A stretch of 64,000 bases of DNA from Candidatus Zixiibacteriota bacterium (GCA_022571845.1 JACZXB010000001.1:124001-188000), one strand, 5' to 3'. Shown: positions 9,009 to 17,565, counted from the first letter of the stretch. Notes: generated by a model from the sequence alone, not told the origin. Translations and numbers: made by a program.

Positions 9009-9236
9009 GCCACGACCCATGACGCTCTGCGCAAATGGGTTCGTTTTGTTATAATTTACTTTTCGATGTAGTGGTTTTGTAGTAATTTTGAAACCGAGAA
9101 ATGTATGCGAAAGTGAAAAATGATTTTGAATGCGATGGTAGGTGTTTAATTTTGTTTTGTTCGCGGGTATCATGAGTGGCTCTTATATAGCGGTTGCGCA
9201 GGCATTTTGAAATAATTTTGTAGTGATTTTGTGACT
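9009..9236 (+). repeat. Long AT-rich direct repeat, copy B (full)
   Basis: Starts GCCACGACCC, contains GCGCAAATGGGTTCGTTTTG, then GTAGTGGTTTTGTAGTAATT, and ends with TTCGCGGGTAT...GAAATAATTTTGTAGTGATT. Copy C (12230-12368) has the same blocks in the same order but lacks about 68 bases between the second and third blocks. B and C are direct repeats flanking the secreted metalloprotease gene. Confidence 0.75.
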
Positions 9237-9378
9237 GGAAACCCATCTAAAAGATGGCTACTCAGCTCCTTGTCCCGAGAGGAGTTGAAGCGAGGACAAG
9301 ATTATGACGGCCCTTTCGAGTCCCTCGGCGGGACTTTGCTGAAAGGCTCAGAGTCACTTTGGTTGCAGTTTATCTAAC

Positions 9379-12171
9379 TTATCCTGGAATCGGGCACTCT
9401 TGAGGGGCCGCGCCACCGCGGAATATAAAATCTACTAAGAAAGTCAAATCGAGGATATTGGGGGCTTCACTATCGTCGCCATTGCAATCACTTTCTATGA
9501 GGCATGGCCCCGGATCCCCGCTGCCTCTGAAAATAAAATCGACTAGTGCGGTTAAGTCTAAGACATTTGCGTCGTCACCATCACCATTTACATCTCCGCG
9601 ATTTCCGGTACAGCAACAAAGAGAAGCAGGCCCCTCGCATTCATCGAGTACAAAATTGCCATCACAGTCATTGGATGACTGAGGCATAAACGCCAATCCG
9701 CTTGGGCTAAATAGGTCAAAATCTCGACGAACAAAAGAACGATAGTATCTGCCTGTTTCAACGAACATTTCTATTATCTGATAAAACTGGTCCTGTGTTC
9801 TTACAACAAAGACATTACCATTGGGGCCAATAGTAATTCCCCAGGGTCCTTCAGGCGGATTCTCATCGTTGTAAATTCCAATAAAGGCACCACTTACGCC
9901 ATCGAATTCTAAAACCTGTGATCCAACTGAACTTGTCACCAGCAGGTTGCCGTCAGGTTTGAAAACTAAACCGAGCGGCCATGCAAGCCCGCCATCACCA
10001 GAAGTTACAAACAGACCAACCAGTGAACCATCTATGCCAGAATATTCGACAACCGAATTACTCAGTTTACCAGCCACAAACAGGTTGCCATTAGGCCCAA
10101 AAGTAAGCGCTCCGGGCTGGATTATTCCCCCCAATCCCGCTGACACAAACACTTCCAATGAATCTCCGCTGGCTCCGTCAATTTTTAGAACTAAGTCTTG
10201 ATCTTTATCAGTTACATAGATATTGCCATCGGGACCAAAAGTCAGCGAGTTCAAAACTCCCGTTAAAGCAATCCAAACATCCGTAAAGGTATTATTACCT
10301 GGATCAATTTTGACAATTTTTGATTCATCCGCTATACCGTAAATCATCCGATCCGGACCAACTGCGACATCTGTGAAACTCAACCCGGAGGCCAGTGTCT
10401 GAATCGGTACACCACTCTTGCTATGATATTCACGAATCCCGCCAGCTTGATCAGCAACATACAAATTGAATTCTCTGTCCAAATCTATCCAGTCTGGAAC
10501 CGAGTTTCTGTTACAATCCTGGCATCTATCGGGTACCGTATTGCGGTCAAAATCATCTACAGCGCCGGTTGATATTTCGATATGGTCGGGTATAGAATTA
10601 TTATTACAATCCGGTTCGCAAATATCCAGAATATTGTTACCGTTTACGTCATTAAAGAAATTTGCTTCAAATTCATCCGGCACACCGTTGCCATTGCAAT
10701 CAGCTTCGCACTCATCTGGAATACCGTTATCGTTTACATCAAAAGAAGCGCCTAATATATCATCACTGTCAAATATGCCGTTACCGTTGCAATCTTCACA
10801 TTCGTCGGGAATCTCGTTTGCATTTACGTCGGCGCTGGTAAAGTTTGCAATATCGATAGAATCATCTATTCCGTTATCATTGCAGTCAAACCAGAAACAG
10901 GCGCTGCCGCTGACTATATCGCTTTCAATTACCTGCTGAACCCTGGCATGATAGCGCATATCAATATTGGCGGTATAGCCAGGATGAATATGGCAATAAC
11001 TCAGAATGGTACTGCGAGAGGCAAAATTATAGGCACAGCTGTCAATTATCGGAATGTATTGGATTGAGTCGTGGGTGTGCCAGGAACCGAAGTTGTGCCC
11101 GAGTTCATGGGCCATGACCGTTACGTCCCAGTTGCCGTTATTCGGAGGCCCAACCGGTGTAGGAAAAGTGCCATTAATATAACCACTGATGCTGTATCGA
11201 AATTCAGTGCAATATGAACTCAGATAAGCAATTCCTCCGAAACTTAAATCTCTTCGGCCGGTAATAAGATGAATAAGGTCTAATCCAGTTGTATCTTCGT
11301 TGTTGTTCCAGTGAGTACGAAATTGGAAAATGCTGTTTTGATCAAACGGCTCGCCTCCGGTCGACCATATCCGTACAAAAGATGCCATCAACTTCATATT
11401 GATATCGCGCTGGTAGATGTCACTCACGGCCCCTAACATTTGAAGCAGATATGTTTCTGCCGCTATGAGGTCGCCAAAAATATTAAAAAATGATTGGTCG
11501 GCATCAAGAGCCATAACAGTAACCCGCATACCTGCAGGACTATCGGCCGGGCCGGAATCCTCGGCAGGAGATTTGAAAAAGGCTGCACCGGCATCTTCAA
11601 CCTTACAAAACTCAGCCAGGGGAGGCAACTCGGCTTCACCGACATAACTTGAAATTGTTGCTATATCCTGTCCGGGCCAGTGCGCGATATGAAATGTTTC
11701 TCCATTGAGCGTAATGTAGCCGGTACATTCGTCATTTGATGAAAACGAAAGATAAGCATGAGAATTTACCGAGCCTGCCACTTTGCCACGATAGAAGATT
11801 ACTGCAGGGGCAGAAACTTCCTGATTTCCCGATGCCGTACCAATGTAGAATTTGGCATCGGTTGTTAAAACTTCAAAACGTTTAAGTTCAAGAGAGACAG
11901 TTTCAGTTTTTGAAATAGGTACTGCCATTGTCACCAAACGCGGCTCGTCAACCAGCCTGCTGTATGTTCCCGGATTGACAGAAATAGAAATTGAGCCGAT
12001 AACATTTTGATTAGATTTAAGAGTAAACGGATTTAGCTCTATCTTTGAGAGCTGCCCTTTCGAATCCGCAAAAGTCAGTGAAGAAAAGAGAGTAAATATG
12101 ATGAGAGTAATAATCGCAGAGAATAGGCCTAAATGAGCCCTGCGAAAGTTGATTTTAGGATTAGGTAACAT
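9379..12171 (-). CDS. Secreted reprolysin-like metalloprotease with calcium-binding, beta-propeller and dockerin-like repeats
   Basis: Large extracellular protein (930 aa). A signal peptide (about 18-36) is followed by a pro-region, then a zinc metalloprotease domain with HELGHNFGSWH near residues 354-364, the HExxHxxGxxH motif of metzincins. Next is a tandem of Asp/Asn/Gly-rich, Cys-containing repeats of the thrombospondin type 3 kind (D-C-N-x-N-x-I/V-P-D, about 440-570), a block of NHL/SMP-30-like beta-propeller repeats (about 575-840), and two dockerin-like calcium loops (DVNGDGDDANVLDLT and the SDCNGDDSEAPNILDLT region). No cohesin partner is proven here. The substrate is unknown. Direct repeats flank the gene. 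Confidence 0.85.
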   Translation of the reverse strand: MLPNPKINFRRAHLGLFSAIITLIIFTLFSSLTFADSKGQLSKIELNPFTLKSNQNVIGSISISVNPGTYSRLVDEPRLVTMAVPISKTETVSLELKRFEVLTTDAKFYIGTASGNQEVSAPAVIFYRGKVAGSVNSHAYLSFSSNDECTGYITLNGETFHIAHWPGQDIATISSYVGEAELPPLAEFCKVEDAGAAFFKSPAEDSGPADSPAGMRVTVMALDADQSFFNIFGDLIAAETYLLQMLGAVSDIYQRDINMKLMASFVRIWSTGGEPFDQNSIFQFRTHWNNNEDTTGLDLIHLITGRRDLSFGGIAYLSSYCTEFRYSISGYINGTFPTPVGPPNNGNWDVTVMAHELGHNFGSWHTHDSIQYIPIIDSCAYNFASRSTILSYCHIHPGYTANIDMRYHARVQQVIESDIVSGSACFWFDCNDNGIDDSIDIANFTSADVNANEIPDECEDCNGNGIFDSDDILGASFDVNDNGIPDECEADCNGNGVPDEFEANFFNDVNGNNILDICEPDCNNNSIPDHIEISTGAVDDFDRNTVPDRCQDCNRNSVPDWIDLDREFNLYVADQAGGIREYHSKSGVPIQTLASGLSFTDVAVGPDRMIYGIADESKIVKIDPGNNTFTDVWIALTGVLNSLTFGPDGNIYVTDKDQDLVLKIDGASGDSLEVFVSAGLGGIIQPGALTFGPNGNLFVAGKLSNSVVEYSGIDGSLVGLFVTSGDGGLAWPLGLVFKPDGNLLVTSSVGSQVLEFDGVSGAFIGIYNDENPPEGPWGITIGPNGNVFVVRTQDQFYQIIEMFVETGRYYRSFVRRDFDLFSPSGLAFMPQSSNDCDGNFVLDECEGPASLCCCTGNRGDVNGDGDDANVLDLTALVDFIFRGSGDPGPCLIESDCNGDDSEAPNILDLTFLVDFIFRGGAAPQECPIPG

Positions 12172-12229
12172 TATCAGGAATATAAGCTGAAATCAGAAAA
12201 GCGCCAATAAAAAATGCTCGATTGAAAAC

Positions 12230-12368
12230 CGCGCAAATGGGTTCGTTTCGTTATATTTTACTTTTCCGGTGTAGTGGTTTTGTAGTGATTTTGTTCGCAG
12301 GTATATTCTTGGGCTTTTATACTTCGGTTGCATTCGTTTTTTGAAATAGTTTTGTATTGATTCTGTGG
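12230..12368 (+). repeat. Long AT-rich direct repeat, copy C
   Basis: Shares GCGCAAATGGGTTCGTTT, GTGTAGTGGTTTTGTAGTGA and the TTCGCAGGTAT...GAAATAGTTTTGTATTGATT blocks with copy B at 9009-9236. The 347-base gap between the metalloprotease and the next gene (12172-12518) contains this repeat followed immediately by the DUF1028 remnant; I see nothing else in it. Confidence 0.75.
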
Positions 12369-12394
12369 GGGGCATCTGATAAATAGGCAGTCAG

Positions 12395-12460
12395 CGTCTC
12401 ACTACAACCGAAATTTTGCGTGATGCCAAGAAAGTAATTGAGAGAATGTTGAAAACGGAG
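12395..12460 (+). pseudogene. Remnant of a DUF1028-protein C-terminus
   Basis: Translated from 12395, 22 codons read R-L-T-T-T-E-I-L-R-D-A-K-K-V-I-E-R-M-L. The intact DUF1028 protein ends R-L-V-T-A-E-I-L-P-D-D-K-K-V-I-E-R-I-L, so about three quarters of positions are identical. There is no open frame upstream (a TAG lies just before), and the frame reads on past the original stop position. This is a fragment of a second, lost copy. It sits right after long repeat copy C, which suggests recombination or deletion at the repeats. Confidence 0.7.
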
Positions 12461-12518
12461 TATAGACTCACCCCAAAATTATCCTTCTCTGAACCCTTTA
12501 GAAATAATCAGTATAAAG

Positions 12519-13337
12519 TTAAATTCCGAGGAAAAGTCTCTTCCAATCCTGAACCTTTTTGTCCAAACGATAAGAGTAAGGAGTTCCTCCAAATTTAAAA
12601 TACTTTACTTGAATTTCATTATGCAGAAAGTGAAGCAATTCTATGTGGCAAATACAGAATTTCATAAATTCTCTAGCACTCAATAAAATGGGAATTTTAA
12701 TCCTTGTGTCTTTCTTGTACTCGTCAAAATTTCTATAAATTATGGGCTTATGTGTTCCAATTTTAAGAAAGTCTGTTTCATACTTTAGATTAAGCAGTCC
12801 CTTATTATGTACGAATAAATTGCGGATTCTTCTAGCATCATCTGCAATCAAGCACAATGTAGGAATCCTTTTTTGCATTTCCTTTGTACCGAATTTTGAT
12901 TTTCTAATTAGATCCCACATCCACAACAACTTCGCTTTATAGTTTCTTGTATATTTACTCTCCAATTTGACTTTCTTAACTTCCTTTAGGACTTTTTGAA
13001 AGTCTGAAACTGCGGCTTCAAAATGACTGGCCATAATTACTAGACATTGTCTACTATGCACTGGATAAAAGGAATCTCTCATGAATCTCAATAATTCTTC
13101 GCGATTGTAATTACGAAACCAATCAGGTGTCATTTTGTATGATTCTTTTGGAAGCATCATTCGTATTTTTTCATCCGATACCGATGTCACAGCAGCATCA
13201 ATAAAATGAAAATATCCTATGAGTGCTTGCAAGGCATCGTCGGCTATTTCGAATACAAGTTGTGTTTCGCTATTTCTTTTAGTTATATTTTGTGTCGCTT
13301 TGCTCATGTGATAGACCGCTCTCCAAGACTTTTTCAA
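12519..13337 (-). CDS. Orphan HEPN-like protein
   Basis: I do not recognise a named family over the full length (272 aa). The segment ADDARRIRNLFVHNKG (165-180) contains R172-N-L-F-V-H177, the Rx4H motif with a polar second residue typical of HEPN domains, many of which are RNases in toxin-antitoxin or defence systems. The rest is helical and charged with no signal peptide. The start could be Met1 or Met11 (MSKATQ). No partner nucleotidyltransferase or antitoxin gene is adjacent. Codon use is more AT-rich than in the housekeeping genes nearby, which fits an acquired gene. The RNase role is inference. Confidence 0.6.
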   Translation of the reverse strand: MKKSWRAVYHMSKATQNITKRNSETQLVFEIADDALQALIGYFHFIDAAVTSVSDEKIRMMLPKESYKMTPDWFRNYNREELLRFMRDSFYPVHSRQCLVIMASHFEAAVSDFQKVLKEVKKVKLESKYTRNYKAKLLWMWDLIRKSKFGTKEMQKRIPTLCLIADDARRIRNLFVHNKGLLNLKYETDFLKIGTHKPIIYRNFDEYKKDTRIKIPILLSAREFMKFCICHIELLHFLHNEIQVKYFKFGGTPYSYRLDKKVQDWKRLFLGI

Positions 13338-13419
13338 CTAATCCACTTGAAACCGTTTGCGCGGATTCTAGTATTGAAAGAATACTCCAAAGACTAAAAT
13401 GTCAATCATATTTTAAAAT

Positions 13420-13491
13420 TACCCCCGTCAGGAATCGAACCTGAATATCCGGCTTCGGAGGCCGACGCGTTATCCGTTACACCACGGGGGC
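13420..13491 (-). tRNA. tRNA-Arg (anticodon CCG)
   Basis: On the minus strand GCCCCCG (13485-13491) pairs with CGGGGGT, the first pair being G-U. The anticodon stem TCGGC/GCCGG encloses the loop CTCCGAA, giving anticodon CCG for codon CGG. The T arm TCAGG-TTCGATT-CCTGA is canonical. It is 72 bases long with no encoded CCA. The start of the minus-strand HEPN-like gene lies 82 bases downstream. Confidence 0.93.
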
Positions 13492-13581
13492 GGGTTTTAG
13501 TCTGTTTTGGCGCGCAGGTTAGATAATTCAAATGTTATTCTTAATCAATTACTAATTGAGATATATCGGGGACGTTCGGTA

Positions 13582-13684
13582 GTCATTGCGAACCCCGATG
13601 GAATCGGGGTGCGGCAATCTCAGTAAGCCGAACTGCGAGATTGCCGCGTTGTCCCTACTAAAGTCGGGACTTCCTCGCAATGAC
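13582..13684. repeat. 103-bp nested inverted repeat
   Basis: The ends GTCATTGCGA (13582-13591) and TCGCAATGAC (13675-13684) are perfect inverted repeats. Inside them GCGGCAATCTC (13611-13621) pairs perfectly with GAGATTGCCGC (13637-13647), and ACCCCGAT pairs with ATCGGGGT (13592-13610). The GTCATTGCGA/GCGGCAATCTC type is a dispersed repeat known from many environmental genomes. It fills the 303-base gap (13492-13794) between tRNA-Arg and proS together with the 40-bp repeat. Confidence 0.8.
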
Positions 13685-13754
13685 AGATATGGCGACCCGA
13701 TATACAAATTATTTGATTAAACTCAAAAAATAACATAACTTAGCCGCCAATATC

Positions 13755-13794
13755 AGTGTCGGAACCACACCCAGCAGGCGGCTTTCGACCTCCC
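13755..13794 (+). repeat. 40-bp hairpin repeat, copy 2, abutting proS
   Basis: Matches the 8801 and 31631 copies (GTGTCGGAACCACACCCAGC, then a GGCGGCTTTCGACC tail). It ends on the base before the proS ATG at 13795. Read in frame with proS it would add 13 residues (SEPHPAGGFRPP...) from a GTG at 13756, so that extension is a repeat artefact. Confidence 0.75.
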
Positions 13795-15519
13795 ATGAAT
13801 ATGAAATGGACCAAAACCTACATACCGACCCTTCGTGAAAAACAGGCCGATGCCGAGCTTATTTCGCATCAGCTGCTTTTGCGAGGCGGCTATATCAGAA
13901 GACTGGCTTCGGGGGTTTATATCTATCTGCCCCTGATGCAGCGTGTTATCGAAAAATTTGCTCAGATAGTCCGCGAAGAGATGAACGCTGCCGGCGCTCT
14001 TGAAATCACCATGCCTGTCCTTTGTCCGGCCGAATTCTGGCACAAAACCGGCCGTTACGAGGTCGGCGGCAAAGACCTGATGAAAATGCAGGACCGACAT
14101 GAAAAAGAGTTTGTCATGTGCGGCACCCACGAGGAAACAGTCACCTCTCTGGTTGCAGGCGAGGTCAAAAGCTACCGGCAGCTGCCGCTAAATCTATATC
14201 AAATACAGGTAAAATTCCGTGATGAAATCCGCCCGCGCTTCGGGCTGATGCGCGGCCGCGAATTCTTGATGAAAGACGCCTATACTTTTGATGCCAACCA
14301 AGAATCGTTTAAGAATTCATACCAGAAAATGGTCGATGCCTACTACGCTATTTTCAAACGAGCCGGCCTTGAGGTTGTAAAAGTGGAAGCCGACACCGGC
14401 GCCATGGGTGGCGAAGCTGCCCACGAGTTTATGCTTCTGGTAGATACCCAGGCCGGAGACCAGACAATTATGTTCTGCGATAAATGCGACTATGCTGCTA
14501 ATATCGAAAAGGCCGAGTTTAAGGACAGTGCCGAAATTGAAGCCGAAGCAGATCAACTGCCGATGGAAACAGTTGATACCCCGGGTGCGGCTACAATCGA
14601 AGATGTCAGCGCATTTTTGAAAGTAGAGCCACGCGAGTTAGTCAAGACTCTGCTGTACATGGCTGATGATAAACCGGTGGCGGCCTTAGTAAGAGGTGAC
14701 AGGGAATTAAACGAATTCAAATTCAAGAACGTTACTGGCGCTGTTGTTTTAAGAATGGCTACTGCGGCTGAAGTTGAAGAGTTAACAGGGGCGCCGGTAG
14801 GTTTTGCCGGACCGGTACGGCTTTCAAATGTGACGCTCTATGTCGATTCGCTGGTTTCGGAAGCCAAAAATTTCGTTGTCGGCGCCAATGCCGATGAGAA
14901 GCATATCAAAAATGTCAATTTAGGCCGCGATTTTGAGGCTTCCAAAATTTGTGACATTACCAGCGCAGCCAGCGGAGACAGCTGCCCTAATTGTGAGGGA
15001 AAGCTCTCTACCAAGCAAGGTATCGAGCTGGGCAATACGTTTATGCTCGGCACCAAGTATTCTGAAGCATTAGGAGCCAAATTCCTGGACTCTGACAGCA
15101 AGGAACATCCGATTCTTATGGGCTCATACGGCATAGGTATAACCAGAACACCTCAAGCAGCACTTGAGAAATATTGTGACGACAAAGGCATAATCTGGCC
15201 CAAGAAAATTGCCCCGTATTTGGTTCAATTAATTCCGCTCAAAATGGATAGTCCGGAACAGGTAAAAACAGCAGATAAAATATATGAAGACCTCCGGAAT
15301 GCCGGTATAGAGGTGCTTTATGACGACCGAAATGACCGTCCGGGGGTGAAATTCAATGACGCTGATTTGATTGGATTACCTATTCGCATCACCATAGGGG
15401 ATAAGTCCCTAAAAGACAACAAGGTAGAGCTAAAAGCCAGAGCCGAAGCCGATATGGAATTGGTGGATCTTGAAAACGTAGTAGAGGCTGTCCAAAAGCT
15501 TGCTGAAAAAGTGAATTAG
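13795..15519 (+). CDS. proS: Prolyl-tRNA synthetase (bacterial type with editing insertion)
   Basis: Charges tRNA-Pro. Class II core motifs are visible: motif 2 region VKFRDEIRPRFGLMRGREF, then MKDAYTFD, and motif 3 GSYGIGITR near the end of the catalytic domain. A YbaK-like insertion domain between motifs 2 and 3 (about 210-390) would hydrolyse misacylated Ala-tRNA-Pro. It ends with an HGTP anticodon-binding domain. I place the start at ATG 13795 (MNMKW, 574 aa) or ATG 13801, because upstream in-frame sequence is an intergenic repeat. No Shine-Dalgarno is visible ahead of either ATG, which is unusual for this window. Confidence 0.95.
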   Translation: MNMKWTKTYIPTLREKQADAELISHQLLLRGGYIRRLASGVYIYLPLMQRVIEKFAQIVREEMNAAGALEITMPVLCPAEFWHKTGRYEVGGKDLMKMQDRHEKEFVMCGTHEETVTSLVAGEVKSYRQLPLNLYQIQVKFRDEIRPRFGLMRGREFLMKDAYTFDANQESFKNSYQKMVDAYYAIFKRAGLEVVKVEADTGAMGGEAAHEFMLLVDTQAGDQTIMFCDKCDYAANIEKAEFKDSAEIEAEADQLPMETVDTPGAATIEDVSAFLKVEPRELVKTLLYMADDKPVAALVRGDRELNEFKFKNVTGAVVLRMATAAEVEELTGAPVGFAGPVRLSNVTLYVDSLVSEAKNFVVGANADEKHIKNVNLGRDFEASKICDITSAASGDSCPNCEGKLSTKQGIELGNTFMLGTKYSEALGAKFLDSDSKEHPILMGSYGIGITRTPQAALEKYCDDKGIIWPKKIAPYLVQLIPLKMDSPEQVKTADKIYEDLRNAGIEVLYDDRNDRPGVKFNDADLIGLPIRITIGDKSLKDNKVELKARAEADMELVDLENVVEAVQKLAEKVN

Positions 15520-15531
15520 TTAAGAAATTTG

Positions 15532-15560
15532 TTGCTTTGCAACGACTTGGCTCGTATAAT
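15532..15560 (+). promoter_or_regulatory. Sigma-70-type promoter of the rimP-nusA operon
   Basis: TTGCTT (15532-15537) and a perfect TATAAT (15555-15560) are separated by 17 bases. The predicted start of RNA is near 15567, about 45 bases before the rimP ATG and just ahead of an intrinsic-terminator hairpin. The promoter begins 12 bases after the proS stop. Confidence 0.65.
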
Positions 15561-15571
15561 TACAGGTTCTG

Positions 15572-15597
15572 GTGGGTATTATGCCCACTTTTTTATT
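15572..15597 (+). terminator. Terminator/attenuator hairpin in the rimP leader
   Basis: GTGGG (15572-15576) and CCCAC (15584-15588) form a stem with a 7-base loop, followed by seven T's in eight bases. It lies between the promoter above and the rimP start. It therefore can end proS transcripts and also attenuate RNA started at TATAAT 15555. Terminator hairpins ahead of rimP-nusA are known in other bacteria (rimP leader), where they are proposed to control the operon. Confidence 0.7.
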
Positions 15598-15611
15598 AGG
15601 GTCTGCCGAAA

Positions 15612-16067
15612 ATGGTTAGCATTAATGAAAGGCTCAAGGAAGCTGTAAGAGATATTATCGAAAAGCCGCTTCATAGCGAAGGCTGCGAGTTGGCAGATTT
15701 GTCAGTTTCGCAGTACAAGAAAGGTTCTACTGTGCGACTTTTCGTTTATTGCGAAAACGGAGTGACACTTGGAAAATGTGCCTCTCTTTCTTCTCTTATT
15801 GGTGCGGTGATAGATGGAACTGATTTGTTTGTAAACGGTTATACATTGGAGATTTCGTCGCCGGGTCTGGATCGCCCCTTAAGTAAAGTTGTTGATTTTA
15901 AGTATAGAATAGGCGAAACAGTAAAGATAGATTTTGCAAAAAAGAATCGCCCTGCAGTCAGGGCTAAAATTATGTCAGTCAGTAACAGTAAGATAGTCTT
16001 TGAAAACGAAAGCGGGGCGTTTACTGAAGAGCTGACGAATATTGAAAAGGCTAAAATAGTCTATTAG
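15612..16067 (+). CDS. rimP: Ribosome maturation factor RimP
   Basis: Needed for maturation of the 30S subunit. The N-terminal alpha/beta domain is followed by the short SH3-like C-terminal domain. SGCELADLSVSQYKKGSTVRL-type core sequence is near 20-43 (here EGCELADLS...), and the conserved YTLEISSPGLDRPL is at about 77-90. 151 aa is normal. It is the first gene of the conserved rimP-nusA-infB order, 13 bases before nusA, with GGAG at 16068-16071 just after its stop serving nusA. Confidence 0.93.
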   Translation: MVSINERLKEAVRDIIEKPLHSEGCELADLSVSQYKKGSTVRLFVYCENGVTLGKCASLSSLIGAVIDGTDLFVNGYTLEISSPGLDRPLSKVVDFKYRIGETVKIDFAKKNRPAVRAKIMSVSNSKIVFENESGAFTEELTNIEKAKIVY

Positions 16068-16080
16068 GAGATGATAAAGA

Positions 16081-17565
16081 ATGGCATTTGACATGCTTGA
16101 AGCGATGACAATGATCGCTCGCGAAAAGAATATCGAACTTGAGGCAGTAATAGAAACGTTGGAAGCGTCCCTTCTGGCGGCGGCTAAGAAAAAATACGCC
16201 AATACTGACAATATCTCTTTCAAATTTGACCGCAAAACTAATGAGCTGCTGATGATGGCCACCAAGCGGGTCACTAACGAAGTTAACGAGTCTGATGTAG
16301 AGATTTCGATAGAAGAAGCCAGAGAGATAGATTCTTCGGCAGATCTTGGTGACGAAGTAGATATTTACATAGACTACGAAGCCGAGTTCGGAAGAAACGC
16401 TATTGCATCGGCAAAACAAATTTTGGTTCAAAAAGTTCGTGAAAAAGAGCGCGATAGAATTTATGACGAGTATATTGATAAAATTGGCACTCTCATCGCA
16501 GGAGTTGTACAACAAGTCGATAAAGGGAATGTCATAGTCAATCTTGGCCGGGGTGAGTCGCTGCTGCCTATCAAGGAACAGATTCCCAGAGAAAAATTCC
16601 GCCAGGGCGACAGGGTCAGGGCGCTGATAATTGATGTTCAGAAAGCCTCGCGCGGACCTCAAATAATCCTGTCTCGTGTTAACAACGAATTTGTCCGGGC
16701 GCTTTTCGCGCTTGAGGTACCGGAAATTTTTGAAAAAGTAATCGAAATCAAAACTATCGCCCGCGAACCCGGAGAGCGAACGAAAGTTGCCGTCTATTCC
16801 TCCGACGAAAGAATCGACCCGGTCGGCGCCTGTGTCGGCATTAAGGGCGTCAGAGTACAGTCTATCGTCCGTGAGTTAAACAATGAGCGGATAGATATTG
16901 TACCATATTCTTCTAATCCTGAAGTTTTTGTTACCCGCGCTCTGGCTCCGGCCAATGTAGTGACCATAGAGTTGAACGAAGCCGAGCAGAAAATGACAGT
17001 TGTAGTGGAAGAAGACAAACTGTCTCTGGCAATTGGCCGCAGCGGCCAGAATGCAAGACTGGCCTCAAAGCTGACAGGCTGGAAAGTCAATATCATGTCT
17101 GATGTTGAGTACGATAACTCTAAACATATGGAAGCGGAACTCCTGGCACCTGTAGGACAGTTAGAGGGTGTCGGTCCTAAACTTGAAGAAAGACTAAGCC
17201 AAGCCGACATATCTACGGTACAGAAACTTGCCGAAAGTTCAATCGAGACTCTTACCAAGATTGAAGGACTCGGACAAAAAACAGCTGAAACACTTATTGA
17301 GCGCTCCAAAGAAATGGTAGAAATACTTGAAGAAGAATACCGCAAGAAAAAAGAGGCCGAAAGAGCAGCCCTGAAAGAAGCCGGTAAAGACAAAGACAAG
17401 CTTTCTGTTGGTGATGTATTTGAGGATGACGATGATTATGTCACGGAAGAAGACGATATCCCGAAAGCTGAGCGGCCTGAAGTAGACGAGGAAGACGAAA
17501 AAGAAAACAAAGAAGAGAAAGAAAAACAAGGGAAAACGGAAGAAGAGACCGATAAAAAGGTATAA
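16081..17565 (+). CDS. nusA: Transcription termination/antitermination factor NusA
   Basis: RNA polymerase-binding factor. Domains in order: N-terminal RNAP-binding domain (1-125), S1 domain (about 130-200), two KH domains (DPVGACVGIKGVRVQSIV and AIGRSGQNARLASKLTGW), then a helix-hairpin-helix pair (LEGVGPKLEERL and IEGLGQKTAETLIE, about 358-410) that most short NusA proteins lack. It ends in a very acidic, low-complexity tail (about 440-494) rich in Glu, Asp and Lys. infB starts 2 bases after the stop. Confidence 0.95.
   Translation: MAFDMLEAMTMIAREKNIELEAVIETLEASLLAAAKKKYANTDNISFKFDRKTNELLMMATKRVTNEVNESDVEISIEEAREIDSSADLGDEVDIYIDYEAEFGRNAIASAKQILVQKVREKERDRIYDEYIDKIGTLIAGVVQQVDKGNVIVNLGRGESLLPIKEQIPREKFRQGDRVRALIIDVQKASRGPQIILSRVNNEFVRALFALEVPEIFEKVIEIKTIAREPGERTKVAVYSSDERIDPVGACVGIKGVRVQSIVRELNNERIDIVPYSSNPEVFVTRALAPANVVTIELNEAEQKMTVVVEEDKLSLAIGRSGQNARLASKLTGWKVNIMSDVEYDNSKHMEAELLAPVGQLEGVGPKLEERLSQADISTVQKLAESSIETLTKIEGLGQKTAETLIERSKEMVEILEEEYRKKKEAERAALKEAGKDKDKLSVGDVFEDDDDYVTEEDDIPKAERPEVDEEDEKENKEEKEKQGKTEEETDKKV

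Noticed and set aside
8517-9173. 218-codon minus-strand open frame across the repeat region
   Set aside because: It runs through DUF1028 coding sequence and at least four repeats; the Y-N-K-T-N-P-F-A strings are translated repeat DNA.
13582-13684. Nested inverted repeat considered as a CRISPR or integron attachment site
   Set aside because: There is no array of spaced repeats and no integrase; the sequence matches a dispersed palindromic repeat instead.
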